Shown here: piece by piece, positions 59,523 to 64,000 of the stretch
How positions within the stretch are numbered: position 1 is the first letter of the stretch
How the letters are laid out: the number at the start of each line of letters is the position of its first letter
Assembly (NCBI RefSeq): GCF_000022025.1
Contig: NC_011879.1
Location: 362,859 to 426,858, forward strand
Length of the DNA stretch: 64,000 nucleotides
DNA from: Pseudarthrobacter chlorophenolicus A6
GTDB lineage: Bacteria > Actinomycetota > Actinomycetes > Actinomycetales > Micrococcaceae
Direction: 5' to 3'
Position numbers and translations under genes: made by a program
The notes under the pieces: generated by a model
Told to the model about the DNA's origin: nothing
Seen by the model: the letters and a program-made list of their open reading frames with translations, nothing else
Databases searched by the model: none

Positions 59523-59591
59523 GGTGCATGACGGGTGGATCCCGGGAGAGCAATGGCCGACCCGCCGGTTTCGAATCCGGCTCGATGCACC
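59523..59591 (+). tRNA. tRNA-like RNA with perfect 7-bp acceptor
   Basis: Acceptor GGTGCAT/ATGCACC is perfect; T arm GCCGG/CCGGC with an 8-nt loop TTTCGAAT; inner hairpin CGGG-TGGAT-CCCG. A normal anticodon arm cannot be placed. Confidence 0.4.
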
Positions 59592-59612
59592 GGTGCCGCA
59601 CTGCCGTCGGTC

Positions 59613-59663
59613 AATACGCCGGGCCAAGGTCCCGGAAATGTCGGTTCGAACCCGGCGCGTTTC
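59613..59663 (+). ncRNA. Mini tRNA-like RNA (51 nt) sharing the CAAGG hairpin
   Basis: Hairpin CGGG-CCAAGGT-CCCG, closely matching the CCGGG-ACAAGGA-CCCGG hairpin of the two structured RNA copies, followed after 5 nt by T arm GTCGG-TTCGAAC-CCGGC and an imperfect acceptor AATACGC/GCGTTTC. Confidence 0.35.
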
Positions 59664-59799
59664 ACTGTCTGACTCGCCTGATGAGGGACCCCTGGCCCCA
59701 ACACCTTGAGCCAATCTTGATCCATCACTGCGCGGTGCAGCCCCTTCTGTAGGTGAGAGACCCGAGGCCGGGTCCACAGCCACCTACGATCGGACCACC

Positions 59800-61881
59800 T
59801 TGCATCCAGGAACACCTGCACCGCCGCCGAAGCGGGACTATCTGCCTAACTTCCGCAACGAGGCCGGGGCCTTCGACCTTCCATCAATCCTGGTCGGAGT
59901 CGTCGTGGTCGCAATCCTGGCCGCGGGCGTCCTCGCTGCCATCTTCGGCGTGATCCCCTTCGCCCAGGACAAAGGAGCGCAGCAGGACCTGGATGCCATT
60001 ACCCGTGGCGAAGGCGTGGCAAAAGCCAAGGACAGTCGGTTCATGGACACCGCCGGCCTCGACGGCGCCGGCTATGTCACGGCAAAGCCAGGGTGGAACG
60101 CAGCCACGAACGCCAACGGGTCGTGCTACGTGGCGCTGGCGATGTCCGGGAGCGGAAAGCTCTTTGTCGCCACAGACAAGGCACCTGGCGCCGTGGAGCT
60201 GACCAGCACGTCGGACACCAGTTGCGTCTCCTCTGCAGTGCTCGACGGCATCGTAGGACACCTCAACCCGGGCGCCGGATCAGGCAGCAGCCCCAGCTAC
60301 GACATCACTGCCGCCCGGATGGTTTCCACCTGGGACACCTCGATCGTCCCGGCCTACGGAGACCCCTGCACGAGGATCACCCTGCCGCTGGCCGGCACTG
60401 TGGACGCCACCATCGACTGGGGCGACGGGTCGGCACCCGAAAAGGTGACCGCCGGCCTCCCGGTCCACGACTACACCGGCACCCCCGGACCCCAGACGAT
60501 CACCATCGACGGCACCTTCACAGGCTGGAACGGCGATGACTGGCCCACCTGGTCAACAGAATGCCTCACCGAAGTCACCCAGTGGGGCGAGACGGGAACC
60601 ACCGATGCCCAGGGCGGGTTCTACAGCGCAACCCACCTCACCGACGTGAACCGCATGCCCTCAACGGTCACCAGCTACTACGGCCTTTTCGACAGTGCAA
60701 CGAGCTTCAATGGAGACATTAGCGACTGGGACACGTCCAATGTGACCGATATGTCGTGGATGTTCAGCGGCTCTGCGTTCAACCAGGACATCAGCGGCTG
60801 GAACACCTCCAAGGTGACTGAGATGGGCATGATGTTCTACAACGCCGACGCGTTCAACCAAGACATCAGCGGCTGGGACACCTCGAACGTCTCCAACATG
60901 CTCTACATGTTCTTTGCCAACGACTCGTTCGATCAGGACCTCAGCAACTGGAATGTTGCCAAAGTAGGCGAAACGTACCACATGTACTTCAACGGTTCCT
61001 CTGTGCTGACGAATGACCACATCCCGTACGCCTTCAGGGAACCGACGTCCGTGACCTTCACCCCGGTTTCCAGCCCGAACGCCTCCGCCACCATCATTGA
61101 CGCGATGAACGCGGACCTGACGTACAAGGCGGCCCCGGAATACCTTGCCGGCATCAAGGGAGTCTTCATGGGTGACTTCTCGACGTACTGGGCGTGGGCC
61201 GGCTACAGCGGGGCCACCAGCCCCGCCAGGGAGGCTTACACCACCGCCCACGCCAGCATGTACAACCCGCTTGGCGAGTACGTGACGTACGATGCGATCC
61301 TGAACCGCGCAGACAGCGGTGTCCCCGACCTGAAGACAGCCAGCTGGAACGCGCAGAACGCCTTCGAGAACGGCGGCACCATCAGGTTGCAGCAGAAGTA
61401 CGTGGACGCACTCCGCGCCCAGTACCAAACCGCCCTGGACGCTCCCCGGATCGATCCGGTAACCGCGGTGCCTGCGGCCACGTACACTCCGATCCCGGCC
61501 AGCGCCGGAACGGCGGATCAGGTCGCCTGGGCCAACGCACAACTCGGCTACGCTGCCTCACAGTTCACGCTGTACGAGCGGGAATCCCAGCTGCGGAATG
61601 ACTGGACCATGATCGATGACATGGGCCGCGCCCGGGACGCTACCCCTGCAGGCCAGGCGTACAAAGCCTGGGTGGATGCAGGGCAGCGCGACTACTCCAC
61701 TGAAATCAACAACGGAAGCAACTCGACCCTGGTCAACCTGGCAGGGACGTTCGGCAACACAATGTTCGACTTCAAGTACTTCTCTTCCGGGACGGCGGCG
61801 AACATCAAGCCGGCGCAGCAGGCATATGTGGACGCGATGCGCGCCTACTACGCGGCAATCCTGGTCGAAGCCAACAAGTAA
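59800..61881 (+). CDS. Pilin-like surface protein (GAFDLPS family) 4 with BspA/DUF285 repeats
   Basis: 693 residues from a TTG. Signature at residues 23-65: GAFDLPSILVGVVVVAIL, then FGVIPFAQDKGAQQDLDAI; Cys-containing head to about residue 155. Then a domain with a PKD-like start (TVDATIDWGDGSAPEKV) and, at about residues 290-405, four BspA-type repeats (FNGDISDWDTSNVTDM, FNQDISGWNTSKVTEM, FNQDISGWDTSNVSNM, FDQDLSNWNVAKVGE). The rest is Tyr/Ala-rich, like that of family member 3. BspA repeats commonly bind host or partner surfaces. No class A motif was found upstream; it may be read from the RNA array. Confidence 0.8.
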   Translation: MHPGTPAPPPKRDYLPNFRNEAGAFDLPSILVGVVVVAILAAGVLAAIFGVIPFAQDKGAQQDLDAITRGEGVAKAKDSRFMDTAGLDGAGYVTAKPGWNAATNANGSCYVALAMSGSGKLFVATDKAPGAVELTSTSDTSCVSSAVLDGIVGHLNPGAGSGSSPSYDITAARMVSTWDTSIVPAYGDPCTRITLPLAGTVDATIDWGDGSAPEKVTAGLPVHDYTGTPGPQTITIDGTFTGWNGDDWPTWSTECLTEVTQWGETGTTDAQGGFYSATHLTDVNRMPSTVTSYYGLFDSATSFNGDISDWDTSNVTDMSWMFSGSAFNQDISGWNTSKVTEMGMMFYNADAFNQDISGWDTSNVSNMLYMFFANDSFDQDLSNWNVAKVGETYHMYFNGSSVLTNDHIPYAFREPTSVTFTPVSSPNASATIIDAMNADLTYKAAPEYLAGIKGVFMGDFSTYWAWAGYSGATSPAREAYTTAHASMYNPLGEYVTYDAILNRADSGVPDLKTASWNAQNAFENGGTIRLQQKYVDALRAQYQTALDAPRIDPVTAVPAATYTPIPASAGTADQVAWANAQLGYAASQFTLYERESQLRNDWTMIDDMGRARDATPAGQAYKAWVDAGQRDYSTEINNGSNSTLVNLAGTFGNTMFDFKYFSSGTAANIKPAQQAYVDAMRAYYAAILVEANK

Positions 61882-61904
61882 GCGGAACGTTCAGCTACGC
61901 AATC

Positions 61905-61943
61905 AGAAATGGTCCGGTCGGAGTCTTCGGCCGGGCCACTTCT
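61905..61943. terminator. Bidirectional terminator
   Basis: Imperfect AGAAATGGTCCGG...CCGGGCCACTTCT repeat between convergent genes. Confidence 0.65.
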
Positions 61944-61947
61944 GGCT

Positions 61948-62517
61948 TTACCCGCAGTCGTCACAGACTCCAGTAGCCGGCAACTGCAACCCGCAGCCCG
62001 GGCAGACAGGGCGCACCTTCGGGAGCGCCGGTGTTCTGCGCTGAACCCGGGCTGAATACTCCCGGGTGAGCTGGGCTGCAGCATCCGCCGGCAGTTCCCG
62101 GCAATAGACCCGGTAGCAGTTGAGACGCTCGGCGGCCGCGACCATCTCAAGGTCGTAAGGGTCATCAATGGTCTCGCTACCAGCCCGGCGGAGCACCTCA
62201 TTGAAACCGGATCCGACCATCCCGTCGCCGGTGTGCACGACGAGTGAGGACAGCGCGGGAAGCGCCCGTTCCTCGCATGCTGAGATGACCCCGGCCAGGA
62301 CGTCGCCCATCCAGTAATTGAGCTGCTGGGTCGTATGGACGCCGCTTGCTTCTGACAGGGCCCGGGCCAGGTTCTTGTAGGTGATGTAGTTCCCGTACTC
62401 GGAGGCAACCATTTCCAGTAAGGGAACAGCGGACGCTGTCCATGCCTGCAAAGCCTCGCTGCGGGGCAGGTGAACGGCCCGGTGCGGTTCCCGCCAGGTG
62501 CCGGGCAATTCGGTCAT
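61948..62517 (-). CDS. Hypothetical protein with C-terminal zinc ribbon, paralog of the 54121 gene
   Basis: 189 residues from the ATG at 62517. The middle shares a domain with the gene at 54121 (ITYKNLARALSEASG, MGDVLAGVI, LSSLVVHTGDGMVGSGF). Here a C-terminal CPGCGLQLPATGVCDDCG zinc ribbon is added, suggesting nucleic-acid or protein binding. Function unknown. Confidence 0.7.
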   Translation of the reverse strand: MTELPGTWREPHRAVHLPRSEALQAWTASAVPLLEMVASEYGNYITYKNLARALSEASGVHTTQQLNYWMGDVLAGVISACEERALPALSSLVVHTGDGMVGSGFNEVLRRAGSETIDDPYDLEMVAAAERLNCYRVYCRELPADAAAQLTREYSARVQRRTPALPKVRPVCPGCGLQLPATGVCDDCG

Positions 62518-62646
62518 GTTTCTGCTTTCATCGATGATGCTGCTGCCGCCCCTGATCCTAACGTGCTGCCGGTTGGTAAGAATTGCGTCCACTCGCGGCA
62601 TGCCTGCGTGTTATCTCGCCGACAACAGCCAGCAGCCTGAGAAGGC

Positions 62647-62669
62647 CCGTCAGCCACCGCAACGCATAG
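62647..62669 (+). promoter_or_regulatory. Class C promoter motif (62735 gene)
   Basis: CCGTC-N12-GCATAG, about 65 nt before the GTG at 62735. Confidence 0.8.
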
Positions 62670-62734
62670 GGACAGTAAGCGGCCGAAGCACACCCATCAT
62701 TCCAGCGCCGCAACTGACCGGGAAGGGTCCGATT

Positions 62735-63124
62735 GTGAGCCGAGATAGAACTGGAAACGTTGTCCTCGAACCGTTGCCCGCTACGGTAACGACAGCGCAG
62801 GAGGCCCGCGACCACATGGCTGTCCTGGAACACGTCGTCACGCGTGCCGGCTTCGATAAGAAGGTGGCCGTCACCGTCCGCTGCTACAACAACGAGGTGA
62901 TGACCCGCGAATACGCTCGGGAGATTTTCCAGCTCATCACGGGAGAATACGGCGTCCCCAAGGCACGGTTCATTTCCCCGACCCTGGATGGTGCTGCCCA
63001 CCTTTTCGACGCCGCCAATGACGCAGGAAGGCCCGAAGCCCTCCGGGTCTTTACCGTGGATGACGCCCGCACCGGGGTGGAGTGCAGAACCCTGGAACAG
63101 TACCTGGGTGCCCTCGGCTACTGA
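62735..63124 (+). CDS. Hypothetical protein in the replication-class regulon
   Basis: 129 residues from the GTG at 62735 (GGAAGGG 8 nt upstream). HMAVLEHVVTRAGFDKKVAVTVRCYNNEVMTREYAREIFQLITGEYGVPKARFISPTLDG suggests an alpha/beta domain. No family recognised. Because every other class C gene with a known function serves DNA or dNTP synthesis, this is a candidate for the same process. Confidence 0.65.
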   Translation: MSRDRTGNVVLEPLPATVTTAQEARDHMAVLEHVVTRAGFDKKVAVTVRCYNNEVMTREYAREIFQLITGEYGVPKARFISPTLDGAAHLFDAANDAGRPEALRVFTVDDARTGVECRTLEQYLGALGY

Positions 63125-63126
63125 CC

Positions 63127-63156
63127 GCAGAGGGAACGGTCCGCTGCCGTACACAT
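63127..63156 (+). promoter_or_regulatory. Class B promoter motif (63371 gene leader)
   Basis: GCAGAG-N15-CGTACACAT, followed by about 205 nt of GC-rich, hairpin-prone leader before the lipoprotein start. Confidence 0.65.
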
Positions 63157-63163
63157 GAGGTCT

Positions 63164-63370
63164 GTACCGGGCCGCCTGAGATAGCCCGGACCGAGGGATC
63201 TGTCCGGCCAGGGCTCCCGGGACTCACACTGGCCGGCCGTGGATGCCTTGGTGCCACGGAGCGCCGGACATCACCCCACCGCGGGCGTCCGGGGCGGAGG
63301 TTCGGTGCTGCCACCGTATCGATCCGCACACCAGGCCCCACCCGTTGAGAATGTCCCGGAGGATGAAGAG
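63164..63370 (+). ncRNA. Long structured leader or small RNA
   Basis: No credible frame. Long-distance pairing is visible (GTCCGG near 63200 with CCGGAC near 63265). Other class B transcripts here are leaderless or carry structured RNA, so this may be another RNA gene read through into the lipoprotein. Confidence 0.35.
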
Positions 63371-63631
63371 TTGAAGAAGACGCTTGGCGGTCTGGCCCTC
63401 GGGCTGGGGCTGCTGCTGACTGGTTGCAGTGCTCCGGGACCGGCGGATCATTACACCGGCTCCGCAGTCATTCAGGACACCTACAAGAACAGCCGCAAAT
63501 CTGGCTGCAAACTTATTGTTGCCATGCCGGACGGCACGACCGATACGGTCAGCGTTGGACGACGCACCACCTGCAACGGATACAGCAAAGGCCAATCCAT
63601 CCAGATCAGCAACGGAAGGCTCGTCCGATAG
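63371..63631 (+). CDS. Small lipoprotein
   Basis: 86 residues from a TTG (GGAGGATGAAGAG upstream). Signal KKTLGGLALGLGLLLTGCSAP has lipobox LLTGC. Mature part is beta-rich with two Cys (SGCKLIVAMPDGTTDTVSVGRRTTCNGY). No family recognised. Confidence 0.7.
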   Translation: MKKTLGGLALGLGLLLTGCSAPGPADHYTGSAVIQDTYKNSRKSGCKLIVAMPDGTTDTVSVGRRTTCNGYSKGQSIQISNGRLVR

Positions 63632-63642
63632 TTCCTGGCCAC

Positions 63643-63716
63643 GCCTTGGTAGCTCAGTCGGATAGAGCGTCCCCCTCCTAAGGGGAAGGTCGCAGGTTCA
63701 ATTCCTGCCCAGGGCA
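63643..63716 (+). tRNA. tRNA-Arg(CCT)
   Basis: Canonical cloverleaf: acceptor GCCTTGG/CCAGGGC, D arm GCTC...GAGC, anticodon stem TCCCC/GGGGA with loop CTCCTAA (anticodon CCT), T arm GCAGG-TTCAATT-CCTGC, discriminator A; CCA not encoded. The only fully standard tRNA seen in the window. Confidence 0.95.
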
Positions 63717-63729
63717 CAACGCGAGGCGG

Positions 63730-63752
63730 CCGTCGGCCGAGTCACCGCATAG
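63730..63752 (+). promoter_or_regulatory. Class C promoter motif (thyA)
   Basis: CCGTC-N12-GCATAG, about 35 nt before the ATG at 63787. Confidence 0.85.
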
Positions 63753-63786
63753 GTAAATACCAGAAGACCATCTGAAAGGCCCGCTC

Positions 63787-64000
63787 ATGCGCACGATCGA
63801 AACACCCTACGAGGATCTGCTCGCTGAAGTCGCCGCGCTCGGCGCAGCCAAGGGCGACCGGACCGGGACGGGCACGACGAGCGTCTTCGGCCGCCAGATC
63901 CGCTTTGATCTGTCCGAAGGCTTCCCGCTCATCTGGACCAAGAAAGTCCACTGGCCGTCCGTCGCCAATGAACTGCTCTGGTTCCTCCGCGGCGAAACCA
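63787..64000 (+). CDS. thyA: Thymidylate synthase, 3' truncated by window end
   Basis: 71 residues visible. [26 protein letters not shown] is the ThyA folate/dUMP-binding start with the conserved Arg, and [10 protein letters not shown] the following helix. It methylates dUMP to dTMP. GAAAGG lies upstream. Its class C promoter matches that of the ribonucleotide reductase genes, giving the element a coordinated dNTP supply. Confidence 0.93.
   Translation, partial: MRTIETPYEDLLAEVAALGAAKGDRTGTGTTSVFGRQIRFDLSEGFPLIWTKKVHWPSVANELLWFLRGET

Noticed and set aside
58994-59663. CRISPR array or integron attC sites in the gene-free region
   Set aside because: Units are not identical repeats with spacers, and no integrase or cas gene is near; T-arm-like sequences explain the periodicity better.

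Overview
The window is 64 kb of high-GC DNA. Its gene families (class Ib ribonucleotide reductase, a Tad pilus, Lsr2-like and HU-like proteins, LGFP repeats, a sortase-like protein) point to an actinomycete, plausibly Micrococcaceae, though no taxonomic marker is present. It reads as part of a large extrachromosomal element (megaplasmid or phage-plasmid). It carries its own replicative polymerase, SSB, nucleotide-synthesis enzymes, tRNA and tRNA-like genes, RNA ligase and a sigma factor, but no phage structural genes and no rRNA.

Layout. 1-4180: a conjugation/type IV secretion-like group (membrane-anchored NTF2-like protein, SLT+CHAP wall hydrolase, membrane HNH protein). 4291-14188 (minus strand): SSB, a full DNA polymerase III alpha subunit, a second shortened alpha paralog lacking a catalytic Asp, and small regulators. 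14391-17949: a 990-residue fusion of an XPB-like SF2 helicase, a complete RpoD-like sigma factor and a helicase-associated domain, followed by a PD-(D/E)XK nuclease. 18119-25060: a compact Tad pilus operon, then an L,D-transpeptidase/LGFP wall protein. 27-34.9 kb: mostly small accessory genes, a sortase-like protein, a DnaQ-like exonuclease and a nuclease-like gene. 35-42 kb: nrdI-nrdE, an Lsr2-like protein, a pilin-like protein and nrdF. 42-50.7 kb: small genes, SLOG and HD proteins, a GH26 glycosidase, HU, two more pilin-like proteins, and a J-domain membrane protein. 50.7-64 kb: a tRNA and rtcB, a Vps62-like protein, two copies of a structured RNA flanking a Na+/H+ antiporter, an array of divergent tRNA-like RNAs, a large pilin-like protein with BspA repeats, tRNA-Arg(CCT) and the start of thyA.

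The most striking signal is a private promoter set. Three recurrent, strand-consistent motifs sit just upstream of most transcription units and share an (A/C)C(A/G)CAT core. Class B is GGTGAG-N15-CGCACACAT, typically 7-8 nt before the start codon (apparently leaderless) or ahead of RNA genes. Class C is CCGTC-N12-GCATAG with invariant spacing, in front of ssb, both polIII alpha genes, the nuclease, nrdI-E, the nrdF operon, thyA and one unknown gene. Class A is TCTACGCATGTTTC, in front of secretion, pilin, sortase-like and membrane genes. The helicase-sigma gene itself has a class B motif. The working hypothesis (inference) is that this fused sigma factor, or a host sigma it modifies, runs an element-wide transcription programme split by function.
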